Shown here: in pieces, positions 10,012 to 22,698 of the stretch
How the letters are laid out: each line of letters opens with the position of its first letter
Numbering within the stretch: position 1 is the stretch's first letter
From: Linum tenue
Lineage: Eukaryota; Streptophyta; Magnoliopsida; Malpighiales; Linaceae
Direction: 5' to 3'
Assembly: GCA_946122785.1 (NCBI GenBank)
Contig: CAMGYJ010000007.1
Location: 42,495,587 to 42,559,586, forward strand
Length of the DNA: 64,000 bases
The notes under the pieces: model-generated
The model's database searches: none
Told to the model about the DNA's origin: nothing
The model's input: only the letters and a program-made list of their open reading frames with translations
Translations under genes and position numbers: made by a program

Positions 10012-10379
10012 TAAATCAATAGTAATAATCACAAAAATCTGACTAACTTTAAAAATCAGTACTTGAAATCACAAAATGACAACAATAAATCACTCAAAGC
10101 GGGACAGGTTACGATGATTACTATAAAAATAATAATCACCGTGGTTACCAAGGGCAAATTGGGTATGACAAAAAAAATTATTAATTATCATTTTTAACAA
10201 ATTACATTTTAGGAAGTTACATAAATATATTAATTACAATTTTCTCTCTTTTTCTCTCACTTCCACAATCTCCAGCCATATCTCGCTTCCTTTTTTTCCA
10301 ATCTTTTCCTTATTTTCGTTCAGCCGAACTAATACCGCTGCAACAATAAAACAATATCAATCCATTAAAAGAACACTAC

Positions 10380-10790
10380 CAATGCATAAAACACCAATAC
10401 CATTCGAGAAATAAAAACACTATCATTTCACAAAACACCAATACCATTGCAGATTTATCAATATCAATACATGCAAATCAATGCCATTACATGATAATCA
10501 ATACCAATGCAAAAAAAAAAAAGAGAAAATAATACCGATGTGAAAAACACTATCACTACAAAAAAAGCTATCATTTCACTGAAAAGCAATACACTTACAT
10601 GATAATCAATACCAATGGGGAAAAAACAATACCAATGCGAAAAAACACTACCATTATGAAAAAATCACTACCAATGCAGATAAAACAATATCAATACGAA
10701 AAATCACTACCACTACGAAAAAAATCACTACCAATGCGGAAAAAACACTACCACTACGCAAAAATCACTACCAATGCGCAAAAATCAAAT
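10380..10790. repeat. Degenerate short tandem repeat (ACCAATGC...AAAA)
   Basis: About twenty imperfect units of roughly 18-22 bp, each with a core like cactaccaatgcg followed by an A-run (for example at 10607, 10630, 10668, 10725 and 10767). An open frame through part of it (10599-10901) is a by-product of the repeat and is not a gene. Confidence 0.7.
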
Positions 10791-11958
10791 CTAGGATTTT
10801 TATTCATCCCACCTTTTCCGGCCACAACTGTCTCCCAGAGAGAGAGAGGGTCATGGGGTGGGGTGGAGGGGTGGGCGGTGGGGGGAAAGGGAGGGTTTTG
10901 AGGGTTGGAAGGGGAGGGATGGGAAGGAAGGAGGGAGCATGGGTGGAGGAGGAAGAGATAGAGGGACGGCGGGGGAGGGGGTGGGGTGGGAACGGCGGGT
11001 TCAGTGGACGAGAGAGAAGTGGAGATGCGGCTGGCGAGAGCCGGTTTGATGGAAGGAGGAGATGGTAGAATTTGGTTTTGCGCATATATAGAATAATCCA
11101 GTGTGATTTATTTTTTGTTTTCAAAATTATCTTCGAGCAATCGTAATTGTGAGATTAGAAAAACAGGAAAAAGAAAAAAATAAAAAGTGGATATTGATGT
11201 AGCCAAGATGACTACTAGAATTTTGGTAACCATTCTAACACGTTCCCACTCAAAGCACTATTATTCATAGTTAGTAAAATGTGGTAAGGGAAAGTTACAT
11301 ATAAAAATACGTATGAGTATTTTACTTTATCTCTAAACTAATGTTACGTTTAATAGTACGTTAATAGTTATAAATATATAAAAATAAATATTTTAAAAAT
11401 AAATATATAAATTATAGTAAAGTTAACAATTTAATTCATTAAATATATGAATATTAAACGCGCTATACGGGTTTTAGTACGGTGGTCATCAAATGAACGG
11501 AAAAAAATTAAACATCCTGACAGTAATACGGATACGCAAAATTTTAAACGGAAAAAATACATACAGCGGTACATATACGTGTATTCAACGAGAATATTTA
11601 TTAACTATATATGCTATTGTTTTGGAATCACAACTATTTTTGTAAAACACTGCTATCTTCATGCATCTCCATCAGCACAATTGTTACATACATTACATGC
11701 AATATTGCAACATTAGATATCTCAACAATTAAGCCGCAAGCACATCTAGCATACATACGGTCCGTTATTTCTAATCATTATATGTATAATAATATTACAG
11801 TAATCACATGATGCTCTCCACCTTTCCATAAACACAAATCCTCTCTGTACTTAATCAGCTCCCTCACTCAACGTTTACTTTTGAGTTCTCGAAACAACTA
11901 ATCTCACTTCATAATCTTAATTAACGACCCTATATACGTATAATAATCATAATTAATT
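10791..11958. other. G-rich block and 3' flank of the K+ transporter
   Basis: 10840-11065 is strongly purine-rich on the plus strand (runs of GGGG, GGAGG); open frames across it are compositional artefacts. 11070-11958 is AT-rich flank containing the 3' untranslated region of the minus-strand transporter. No gene found. Confidence 0.4.
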
Positions 11959-14900
11959 CTAGAGCTCGTACGTCATGCCAACCTTAAGCATGCGCTTGTG
12001 CGGGATATCAAACACCTTCTCACTCTGCCTCACATTCCTCTTCAAGAAATTGTAAGCATAGTCGATCAAAACCCTCTTCCCCATCCCCGCTCCTTTCCCG
12101 GCCACCACCTCGTTCTCTCCGATCAGATGAACCACCCCGGCCCGCCACGCTTTCTCGATCACCTCCATCTCCTCCGCCGCCGCACCACCACCACCACCAC
12201 CTTCCTCCTTCTCCCATCCGCCGACGACGAACTCCTTCAACTTCTCCACCAACATCCCCTCAAACGGCTCCTCCTCGTTCCTCACGTCCGTGTACCCGTA
12301 CCTGTTATAAACCGAACAGGAAAAAAAAATTTAGGGTTACCGCGCAGTTTTTTCTTTTAGTTATCTTTTTATTATTATTATAGACTTTTCAAAACTATTC
12401 ACACCAACAAAAACAGTACGTACCTCGCCACGCAACGGAACATGTTGAGCCCCTTGGGCTCGACGCGGCGGAACAGGAACCTCTCCTCGCTGGGGACCTT
12501 CCCTATGGGGAGGGACTTGATGGAGACGAAGACGAGGACGGAGTGCAACGCGGGGACGTTGCCCACGTAGTGCTCGAAGATCGGTGGGATCCCCTGGACC
12601 AGCCCCGAGTAGAACAGGGCCAGCCCTGGGAGCCTGCCGACCGACTGTACAGTCGTGTCGGTGGCGATCTCCCTCACTTTTTCGAGGGAGATCTTGTGGT
12701 CGAGCTCGTAGCGGTATTTTCTCCTGTACACGTCGTTCCACACGAACATGATGGACATGAGGACCGCGGCGAAGGCCAGTGGGAGGTAGCCTCCCTGGTT
12801 GAACTTGTAGAGGACCGAGCTCAGGTAGAGGAGCTCCACGCTGCCGATGGTGAGGACGAAGGCGATGACGAGGAGGATGTTGGTCTTCCATATCATGAGC
12901 ATGATCAGGACCAGGAACGACGAGGTCAGGGTCATCACGAAGACCACGGCGATTCCTGAAATACGTATAGCAAAAGTCAAGATACGAAGTAGAAAGCAGT
13001 TTTCTGATAAAATGCGGCCAGTACTCTACTGTGTCCTGGATCCACCGCTGTTTACCATATGGATTATGTAAAAGTAGGGCTGAAACTGGGTTAGATTCGT
13101 CGCTGATATGAAACTAGTATATGTCGCGCTCTTGTTTTCTCTCCTTGATCCTATCTAATCCGTTTGGGCGTGGCCGAGCCAGCAGATCATAAGATCAATA
13201 AAAGTGACATGACCGACAATCCTAAATTGACCCGACCCGTACAGAATCAAACGACGACTCAATCCTAAACTGACGTCATGGATATTAGAGACGAGTAAAG
13301 TTTGCGTCAGAAAAAAAAACTCATTTTTTTTCTTCTTACAGTACCTAAACTTTAGTTTTTTTACAAACAGGTCCAGATATTTTGGTAGTCAAAATTATGT
13401 TTTCGTACTTTTAATACTTTTGTGTTGCATTATAGTTTCTAGCTAAACCATTCATGTCCAATATGTTGGTAATTTGTCTTCTCCCAATTTCAAATCACTA
13501 ATTGTTACCACGGGTCACTGGATCAAAACAATGATCCGACAACCCTAAATTGACTCGACTCTGCCCGACCTTTACAGAGTCAAAAAAATAATACTACCCT
13601 CTAAACTTACGTTATAAACAAACCGACCCAACTCGACCGTGGGATAATACCAGTATATATATCTAGGATCAGACTTACCGCACTAAACTGTAAAGAACAA
13701 ATGATCATAACTAATTACCGTATGCATTGCCGATCTTGGCAGTAGTCTGGAACCCAACGGTGACTCCAATACACGCCAGCATAAGAAGATAATTAACCTC
13801 CGGGATGAACACCTGTCCCGCAAACTTCGTCGAAGTATGCACGATCTTCACTCGAGGAAAACACCCTAGGGCCAAAGACTGCTGGATTATCGAAAACGTC
13901 CCCGAAATCATCGCCTGGCTCGCTATGATCGACGCCAGCACCGCCACCACGAACATCGGCCAGTACAACCCACCTATACACACACGACACACCCGACTGC
14001 GTCAACAACCAGTTGGTCCCAATAAGTCGCAAAACGAAAAGAGGGGGTTCGGGAACCTGGAATGGATTTGTAGAAAGTGTCGGCGACGAGGTGGGTGTTC
14101 TTGCTGAGGAAGGAGGCTTGTCCGGTGTAGGCGAGGATGAGGGCAGGGTAAGTGACGCAGCACATGCTGATCTGGATGGATCGGACGGTGAAGTGGCCGA
14201 CGTCGGCGAAGAGCGCCTCGGTGCCCGTGGTGGCGAGGACGACGCCGCCGAGGGAGATCCAGGCTTGTTTCTTGTTCCTGGTGAAGTAGTCGACGATGTA
14301 TTTGGGGTTGAGGGCCTTGAGGACGGTTGGGTCGTAGGTGACGAAGTTGTAGAAGCCGATGCCGGCGATTAGGGCGAACCAGACGCAGATGATTGGGGCG
14401 AAGCTGTAGCCAACTTTGTCGGTGCCGAACCGCTGGACCGTGAAGAGGGCGATCAGGATGCCCACCGAGATCCACACGATCATCTCTGCATTTGGTTAAC
14501 AAGAATCACTGAGTTACTACGGTCCGGTTTAAATTGGCCCGAATCGATCTGGTCCCGCGATCCGGTCTTTTTGTGGGAATATAAAAGACCAAAGATTGGA
14601 TTGGATACAATATGGTCTTGATCCGGTCCGGTCCTGTCCCCATTCGGTTTTTGATTTTAGATTGAGCATGTGGGGATTTGAGTGGCCTGAGGCCTCAAAG
14701 GGTGAGGAAGTTGGTTAAATTTTGGGTGTTGAGCTCTCTTATCCAGTCTTTATCCGGTTTTCGATCCGACCTCAAAAAAATCTGAGCCCGAAGATGAAAT
14801 TGAATTGTTTGTTATCTGGATCCGGTCCCGGACCGGATTATACGGTCCGATTTTGGATAAAACCAAACAGTCCGGACCAAATAGTCAGCCGTACTCCGAA

Positions 14901-17900
14901 TTCCATCCCCGAATTCGCGCTTAATTTGCTCATGGAGTTCAACTTAAAAAGATTTGGCCCAATATTGGACTCTTTTTAAGTCCACTCGCAATCGGATGCA
15001 GGCGGAACTAGATTGAAGTATATATATATAAAATTGCATGTAAAATATGTAATAAATTTAGAAAATTAAATAATCGATCAGCCTTTAACCCCTTTTCTCA
15101 ATTATCACAATTCAATTTACTAGTCTTTAATTTTTTTTTTAACTCTTTTGTTTTAAATGTCTGAATTCGTCACTGCTAATACTCGAAGGGAAAACATATT
15201 GAATTGAGGGGGGATTACGTGTGATTTTAATTTGTTTTTGTCCAAGACCTGTGGTGCTGAAGATTGAATTGATACGTTAAGCTTTTTTGACTATATATAA
15301 TGTTTTTTGTTTCAAAATATAATTACATTATTGAAAGGTGATAAGATTAGCTTTAGTGCATGCGCATATATACCTTGAGACATGGACTCTTCCGCCTGCT
15401 TGATCCCTCCAACTGCAGATAAAACTGCATACGTTTTTTTTTTAACGCCGTCAGAATAATGTTTCTAGTAAGAGAAGCAATTAAGCAATTGGAACAATTT
15501 CACTTGTAAAATTGTTCACTACAAAAAAAATTAATAATTCAAACTAAACCAAGGCCAAAATTCTCCACCAATTTCACTTGTAAAAGATTTTCCGTAGCAA
15601 TACAATTGTTTTGAAACTATACAAGCGAAGTTGAGCTGTTGTGAGCGTAGAGCCCCAAAAAATTCAGTTTTGGGGTTTTTTTTATTTTAACCGAAAACCG
15701 GACCATTTACACACTCTTATCGGTTACAAACCGATATGTTGTATACAAATTCGGTTCCGATTGAAAATTCGATAATAGACCTACTGTCCCCTTAGAAGTT
15801 CATTTTTCTCCCCAATTTCGATTTTGGTTTTGAGGAAGTAACAATTTCGTACTTTCAGTTTTCCAACTTACCGATTCGATTAACCGAACCAATGGGGCTA
15901 ACATTGAGTAAACATATGAAGTGGTGACATCAAGACGTCTAGAAGGAGACAATAATTGACCCTGTTTAGTATGAAATAATGTGCTACTGGCCCATAATAA
16001 TGCTAATTAACAAAAAAAAAAAATTCCCTTTCTCAAAGTCCAGAAGTAACCTGACAGCTATGACACACCACTCTACGGAATCCGCATGTGAACGTTACCT
16101 CATTTTTTTCCAAAAAGAAATTAAGGAAACCATATTCTATGCATCCATGATTCTAAGACTCTTGACTTTCTGGGCTGCAAAATACAATACTAATTTCTCG
16201 AATTAAAGGGGGCAGTAGCTATCGTCACATGAAAGACGACTAAGAATCAGAGTATGTATCACTGAAAGGTTCCGTTCTATGTTTGAACTCCACTAGGCCA
16301 GACCATTATATTATGGTCAATAATGACAACTTGAAGAAGAATAAACCACAAAAAAAAAAAAAATTACCACCTACCCATTATTAAGGACTTCACAAGTTAC
16401 CCTCACTTGAAAAAAAATCCATCGACCACTTTCGAAAAATGGTAGGTTGCTTCTCATAAATCGTCGATCGTTTATCAAAAACTAACTGCAGACTACCATT
16501 TGTTAAAAAAATGTCAATTGCTTTTGTCATAAACCAATCAGTCTTAAATAATTCGAGCTGTTGAGATATGGTCATATATGATATTTAACCACTTGCTTAC
16601 AATTTTTTTTTTTTAAATTGTCAATCGTTTGTGAAGATCGACCTACTGTTTTCTCCAAATCACCCTAACTTTTTCATGATTGGATCAATCACGACTTATA
16701 AATAATCGAACGATTTCATTGATGGGATCGATCGTTTTCTACCGGGTCACGATGATTTGAAAGTCACTATAAACTTACCCATTATTAATTACCATGATTA
16801 TATATAATAATAATAATAATACCCAGCTTGTAAGAAGGATCACGAATATCCCATGCGCTCACATGACCAGTTCAGAAAAAGTAGAGAAAGAAAAAAAAAA
16901 ATATTAAAGCGCACAGAAGGAAAAAAAGAACAACACAACCAAACAAAACGAAAACACGTGCATGATATCCAAGTTATAAAAAGTGTATTACCAGAGATGC
17001 AGGGAGTGAGAACGCCGTCTCCAATGACCATGGAGGTTCCCAGCATGGTGGCGAAAAGCAGCACGTATTTCGCCGTCGAACTCTGCTCCAGCTTTGACTT
17101 CAGCACCGACGCCCTGCGCGAGGTCTTGCTGCTCGGCAGCTCCAGCTGGTAGTTCGACACCTCCCCGTCCTCCGCCTGCTGGCTCGGCGTCAGCCCCACC
17201 CTCGCGTATCGGCATATCAGCGAGTACAGCGCAAACGTCCCACCTGCGCGCGCGTGCATATATTATTCGTTGTCGTCGTGCTTTTAAAAGAAAACTTCAA
17301 AAAGTGAAAGGTGTTTTTTTTAAGAGAACTAATTAAAGTGACCAGAGGCGGAACCAGAATTTGAAATCGGGTAGATTTCGAGAACCATCTTATTTCTGGA
17401 TTTTTAACATAATAACTCACAGTTGAATTCTCCACCCTCGAATGAAAAAAATTTATGAACAAACTATAAAAATGTGTTGTGTGTCATTCTAAGCACCAAT
17501 AAAATTTTGTTTTTATTGTACGTCAGAACCAAGCTCAAACTATTGAAAAATAAATTTTTTTTAGAAATGAAATGATTTTTTTTTTTTTTTAGAAATGATA
17601 TTGAAAAATAAATTTAAAAACATGTTGTTTGGCATTTCTTTTTGATTGGATTTTTATGAGGAAATTTTATCCACGATTCCCAACAAGAGAAAACGTAAAG
17701 AGTAGTGTCGTGTTGTTATTAGTGCTGAGAGAAAGAAAGAGAGAGAGAGAGAGAGCTCTTTCCAAAACAGCAATATCTGACTTGGAATTTTGCTGACTTC
17801 ATTTACGTTAACTATCAACTCCTTGACCCGGCCCGATCCAGCACCTGCCTAATTACTCAGCTCCGTCATTCTTTTTTATTCCCAACGGCGATATTTCATC

Positions 17901-19840
17901 GGAACTTCGATTCTAGGCTCTAACATGCGTCAAAGTTTTCGGTTTCTTAAGTGCTTTAACTATTAGGCAAGAAACCAAAAACCAGTCCCATTGACTTTAT
18001 TCACGTACGTTGAAGAGAGATACTTCCAGTACCCTAAAACGTAATAACAACCCTTAACTGCATACTCTGCACCCAATTTTAATATTAGTTTTACGATTTT
18101 GAATTTTGATAGGTAGCATCAGTTTAATAGGATGATTTAACATATCATCACAAATAACCCGTGTATTATCCTAAACTTTAAATTCTGAACATAAATTCTA
18201 AATCATTAAACTCTGGACGCTTCACATTAACTAAATCGTATACTCAAATTGATAATTATGAGGTGAATGCATAACATGTATAATAATAAATGACTATATA
18301 TATATATGGTTTTATCGCACCTTAAATAAAATAAGATCTAAAATTTGAATTAATCGAGTTTGAGAAATGGTATTGTACTCATAATTAAAATTCTAGGTTA
18401 TAAGTGTCACTTTTGCTCTTTGAAGTCGAGATAGATGCATGAACAAAAGGACTTCCATTATATTATTCGAGCTATCTAGCCTACGAGGCTTCATTGATTA
18501 GAGCGTCACCCATCGCAACTAAATTAAACAAATGGATTAGCCTTTTCATTTCCCCCAACACTTGCTTTCACGTGCTTACCAGCTTATCAAGCCAAATCCG
18601 AGGTTGTCTTTTTACTCATTTTCTTTAACAACTCTAGACCGGGAGACTCCAATACAAATATTATTAATTTTTTTCTTAACAATAAATTTTTTGATTCGTT
18701 CATCGTCTTCCCCGGCCGATTGATTCGGATCTAATGACATTAATTAAGGAATTAATTGTAATTAATTTTAATTTACTCGCCAAAATAGCATATATTTCAT
18801 TGTATAATACTATAATTGTATCCGCCTAACTTAATTAGTCCCGACCCTCCAACAAATTATTCTTTCCCGTTCCCACAAATCAAATCAGCTTTTTTTCGTG
18901 ACAAACTGCCAGCCCGGTGGAGGAAAAATATTGTTTTCCGTTTTGGACTGTAGTCGTAAGAGGGAACAAATGAGGAGAAGGAGCACCTGTGAACTGTCCA
19001 CCAAACAGAAGGAAGAAAGAAAGAAAGAAAAAGAGAAACAGACGAAAATGGCTTTCTTTCGAGACAGTAGCGCAGACTTAAACACAAATTGAAACTGTTT
19101 TACTGTTAAGCTCCACCTTTAATTCTCCAGATTTACACGCAACCCGCACAGTCTCTTCTTAGTTCTTCCCCCAACTTAATTATTCCGCGTCAAAACCTAA
19201 TCGTGTCTTTTTTTCATCGAAAGTCCGGTTGCATAGATTATCCGTAAAAAAAAAAAATCCGGGTTGGATGACTCACCGTCGCCGTTGTCGTTGGCGCGCA
19301 AAACGATGAAGACGTACTTGAGGAGAGGGATCAAGGTGAGCGTGTAAATGATGAGCGACAGGACGCCCAAAACGTCGTCGTCGTGGTTGATGCCGTTGGT
19401 GAACGTGCTGGCGTAGACGTACAGCGGCGAGGTGCCGATGTCGCCGTAGACGACGCCGATGCTCTGGAACGCCAGCTGGAGGATCACCGCCCAGCTCGCT
19501 TCCTGCGGCGGCGGCGGCGGGCCCCACCACTTAACTGATCAGTATGCTCTTAATACTAATTACTAATAATAAATTAATTAAATAAATAAATAATTAAGTA
19601 ACGGACCCTGGAGCCGAGGTGGTGGTCCCGACCGTTGAACTGGCCGGACTCGACCTCCAAGGAGTCGTACCGCCGTAGCTTTCTGATGGACAGCTTCCTG
19701 CCGTTGAGCTGCTGCTGTTGTTGTTGCGGTGGTTCTGGGTCAGGGGAGATCTGGTCATCATCTTGGCGGCTTTCCTCGTCGTCGTCGTAGTTGGTCGGAG
19801 GAGGAGGAGGAGAGGAGATTATACGATCGCTGCTAGACAT
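11959..19840 (-). CDS. HAK5: HAK/KUP potassium transporter, HAK5-like
   Basis: High-affinity K+ transporter of the plasma membrane, cluster I of the HAK/KUP/KT family (close in wording to Arabidopsis HAK5). Eight exons join in frame: 19840-19607, 19502-19277, 17243-16992, 15424-15374, 14485-14057, 13973-13719, 12955-12424 and 12301-11959 (stop TAG 11959-11961), giving 773 aa against about 785 for HAK5. All introns are GT-AG. Residues 1-78 are a hydrophilic acidic/Gln-rich cytosolic N-terminus. Exon 2 holds the family motif [13 protein letters not shown]; exon 3 [15 protein letters not shown]; exon 5 [13 protein letters not shown] and [20 protein letters not shown]; exon 6 [17 protein letters not shown]; exon 8 the conserved C-terminus NFLKR...[13 protein letters not shown]. 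Many hydrophobic helices run through exons 2-7. Exon 4 uses the acceptor at 15426-15425; a nearer AG would drop the conserved VLSA. It appears intact. The orthologue name is by similarity only. Confidence 0.93.
14002..14030 (-). repeat. TRIM LTR-tail fragment inside an 83 bp intron
   Basis: On the minus strand this stretch reads cttattgggaccaactggtt followed by gttgac, almost identical to the LTR end of the TRIM-like repeats at 39761-40240. It sits in the short intron between exons 5 and 6 of the potassium transporter. Chance similarity is unlikely over about 25 bases, but no borders or duplication are seen. Confidence 0.55.
14510..14893. mobile_element. hAT-type MITE in a transporter intron (diverged copy)
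   Basis: Sequence homologous to the MITE at 5498-5808: the same order of GGTCCGG blocks, the shared gaccaaagattggattggat segment and an end ATAGTCAGCCGTA matching ATAGCCAGCCCTA. The left terminus is eroded. It lies about 25 bp upstream (in gene orientation) of the exon 5 acceptor at 14487-14486, so it supplies or displaces the branch-point region of that intron. Confidence 0.75.
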
Positions 19841-19897
19841 GCTTGGTCGGCGGGAAACCTATTTGGTTATGCAGAGACAGAGTAGAAACCGTAGGAG

Positions 19898-19922
19898 ATA
19901 TATATATATATATATATATATA
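19898..19922. repeat. (AT)n microsatellite in the transporter 5' leader
   Basis: About twelve AT dinucleotides, 58 bp upstream of the transporter start codon at 19840. Depending on the unknown transcription start it is either 5' UTR or a TATA-like promoter segment. Confidence 0.8.
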
Positions 19923-20574
19923 GCGAGAGGCCGAAGGGTGGGAGGGGAAATGATGGAAGTGGCCGGGGGAGGGGTTATTCGTTGGTGACACGAGTGGGTC
20001 GGTAGGTGAGAGATGGAGTGGCTCGAAGCTTCGTATCCTCGGATGTGAAATCAAATCAATATCATATTATTCATATACCTTTGAGAGGGGCTAGGACCGG
20101 TTAGATTGGGGGCTCGGACCGGTTGGGTCCGTCCTCGCCTCTTTGTATGATCACGTTTCTATCAATAATTTGCGTCAATACCTGCATGTATTTATCTTCG
20201 TTTGACCGTTCTATAATATCATATTTTCATCCCATATATAAATTTTAAAACTCTATCTTTCAACTATTTAGGCTTAACTATTCCTTCTACTGTCTGTACT
20301 ATATATAGAGATGTAATGTTGTGTTGTGGAGATGAAAAGTATTTTGTATTCGAATTTTGGGACTAGATACTATAACAACACCCTTTGTGTTGTTATTGTA
20401 ACAACACTAGCCTCCAACCAATAGAAAGCTAGGATTATGATGACTTTTTATTAGATGAGTTGACCTAGTGTAAAATCAAAGCAGGGGTATAATTGTCATT
20501 ATGAAAAATATGTTTATAAAAAAAATAAAAAAATAAAAAAAATATTTTGTTATTTTCGGAACAAAATTTTGGTC

Positions 20575-20800
20575 GCTGGAATTCGGCCACCGGAATCTGG
20601 TCGCCGGTCACCGGAATATGCTTTTTTGTCGCCGGAATATGCTATTTTGTCATCGGAATATGCCACCGTCGTCGGAATATGCTCACCGTGGTCGGAATAT
20701 GCTTATCGGCGTCGGAATCTAGTCATCGGGGCCGGAATATGCTTATCGGTGCCGGAATCTACTCACTGACGGTCATCGGAGTTTGGTCAACGGGTCTTCG
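20575..20800. repeat. Minisatellite with GGAATATGCT core
   Basis: About nine units of roughly 20-23 bp, each containing CGGAATATGCT or CGGAATCTAGT separated by CACCG/TCGCCG-type spacers, inside the Pack-MULE. GC-rich compared with its surroundings. Confidence 0.75.
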
Positions 20801-20869
20801 TTGACCGGTCAACGGTCAACGACCACCGGATGTTATGGTCTGCATTGTGAGATTTATGGTTTGGTTTCT

Positions 20870-21540
20870 CATATTTTTGTATGCCTTTTGTGGTTTGTTT
20901 TATCGTGTTTGTGGTTTGCATTAAGAAGTTTCTGGTTTATTTTATCGTGTTTGTGGTTTGCATTGAGAAGTTTCTGGTTTGCTTTAAAAAAATTTATAGT
21001 TTGCTTTGCGGGGTTTCTGGTTTGTTTTAATAGATTTTTGGTATGCATTAGGACGTTTCTGGTTTGTTTTTGTGGTTTGCTTTATCGTGTTTGTGGTTTG
21101 CATTATGAGGTTTCTGGTGTGTTTTTTAAAATTCTGTGGTTTGTTTTGCGGGGTTTCTGGTTTGTTTTAGTAGATTTTTTGTCTGTATTAGGACGTTTCT
21201 GGTTTGTTTTTGTGGTTTGCTTTATCGTGTTTGTGGTTTGGGTTATGAGGTTTCTGGTGTGCTTTTGCAAATGTTGTGGTTTGCTTTGTGAGGTTTGTGG
21301 TTTGTTTTAGGAGATTTGTGGTATGCATTAGGAGGTTTTTGGTTTGCTTTTTATGATTTGCTTTACGGTGTTTGTGGTTTGGATTATGAGATTTCTGGTG
21401 TGATTATGAAATATTTGTACTTTGCTTTGTGAAGTTTCTGGTTTATTTTAGGTGATTTATGGTATGCATTGGAAGGTTTCTGGTGTGCTTTTTTTACCGT
21501 GTTTGTGGACTATATTGGAAAGTTTATGGTTTGCTTATGA
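20870..21540. repeat. Higher-order tandem repeat, 140 bp period
   Basis: Basic units of about 23 bp (TTTGTGGTTTGC-like, T/G-rich on the plus strand) form a larger repeat: the tract gcggggtttctgg at 21008 recurs at 21148, and its variants at 21288 and 21428, exactly 140 bp apart each time. The open frame 20783-21310 (Phe/Val/Cys/Leu-rich) is a product of this repeat. It lies inside the Pack-MULE. Confidence 0.85.
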
Positions 21541-21779
21541 ATTCCTGCTTTATCCCTGCATCTACTTCGAAATTCGGTCTCCCTTACCTTCGTCGCACCG
21601 TCGGAGAAATTGATTCACAAAGCTTATTGAATGTCAATTTCTTGATTCTGCCGTCTAAATGGAACTAAAAAAACGTCTACAATCAAAATCCTTCAATGAA
21701 ACTCCCTTCCCGGTAAACAGAGAGCTCTGATTATTCTCAAATTGAAAAGCATAGATCCAATCCTACCCATTCAACTCTC

Positions 21780-22110
21780 AGCCGACCACTTGACCAAGAA
21801 CTTGCCCTGCTCCCACACTTCAGCAGTGGTGGTTTTGCCCTTCGACAATAAAGCAGCCGCAAGTTCCTGAAGATCCTTTAGAGAAGGTTCCTTTGAACTG
21901 CATATCCAGCGACGAGCACGTCAGTATGAATTGGGGGGGGGGGGGGGGAAGCAGTACACAAGGACAGGGGTAACCATACAAACCTTGACATTCTCTGAAG
22001 TAAACTTCTGACAATGATTTCTGAAGACCCCGGCTTTATGCGCTCCATATTCACAAGGGAGTTTATAGCAGCATTCACTGCTGATCCTTCTAAACCGTTT
22101 GCAGCTGCCT
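21780..22110 (-). pseudogene. Captured exon fragments of an unrecognised gene
   Basis: Minus strand. A frame reading NGLEGSAVNAAINSLVNMER, followed by KPGSSEIIVRSLL, ends near 22010. A second piece near 21780-21890 reads LQELAAALLSKGKTTTAEVW then EQGKFLVKWSAES. Both have protein-like composition, and are separated by a poly-G run (about 21929-21948), so they look like two exons with an intron. I do not recognise the family. There is no start, and the fragment sits wholly inside the Pack-MULE. Confidence 0.55.
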
Positions 22111-22698
22111 ACAGTACAAGCATCGGGTTATAAGAAGGAAAATTGACGTGCTAAATACTCAGAATTGAAGAGTGGGTAACTCAGTTGTTGTACATGTCGC
22201 AAATTCCATTCTCAAACTTAAGGCCCTCCCCTCTCGCACTCTTTTTCACAAGAACTCAGCTTCGTGAAACCCTTTTAACTTCTCAATCTATCTCTATCTA
22301 CGCATTCCATTTGTCCCACATTCCACCACCTCAACTACGGCCCTCAATAAGCTGCTCCTCACACCACCAATTTTGGGACGCTAAATGTCCATTATAAGTA
22401 CCAAAATCTCATAATATCAAATAATTCACTGCTGCAAATTCTCATATAAACTCTCGATCATTAAGGTTGGAAAGAATCCAGATCCCATTTAAATTCTCTT
22501 CTGTGCCATTTTCTTCCTTTCTGTTCTTTCTATACTTTAGCTTTCATTCTGATGGGGATGTAGAGCCAAGCTGTTTTTTAGAACAGGGACCCACAAGATA
22601 ATCTGCCGTTCCCTCTCTATGGCAAATTTGCTATTCTTGAAATTTGAAGTAGTTCTAATATAGACAGTAAAACTGGAAGAACCCAATAGCAAGAAAGC

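Noticed and set aside
10599..11068. Lys-rich and Gly-rich open frames
   Set aside because: Follow directly from the A-rich tandem repeat and the G-rich block.
11998..12360. Open frame on plus across the last transporter exon
   Set aside because: It is the antisense shadow of GC-rich exon 8; no independent motif.
12361..12959. Long Arg/Pro/His-rich and Glu/Val-rich frames around the transporter exon 7
   Set aside because: Shadow frames of a GC-rich coding exon; the third frame gives the true KUP sequence.
15650..15900. Possible MITE in transporter intron 3 (AGCCCC...GGGGCT)
   Set aside because: The inverted match is only a few bases and there is no duplication.
20783..21310. 175-codon Phe/Cys-rich frame
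   Set aside because: Produced by the 140 bp tandem repeat inside the Pack-MULE; no real membrane protein features apart from repeat composition.
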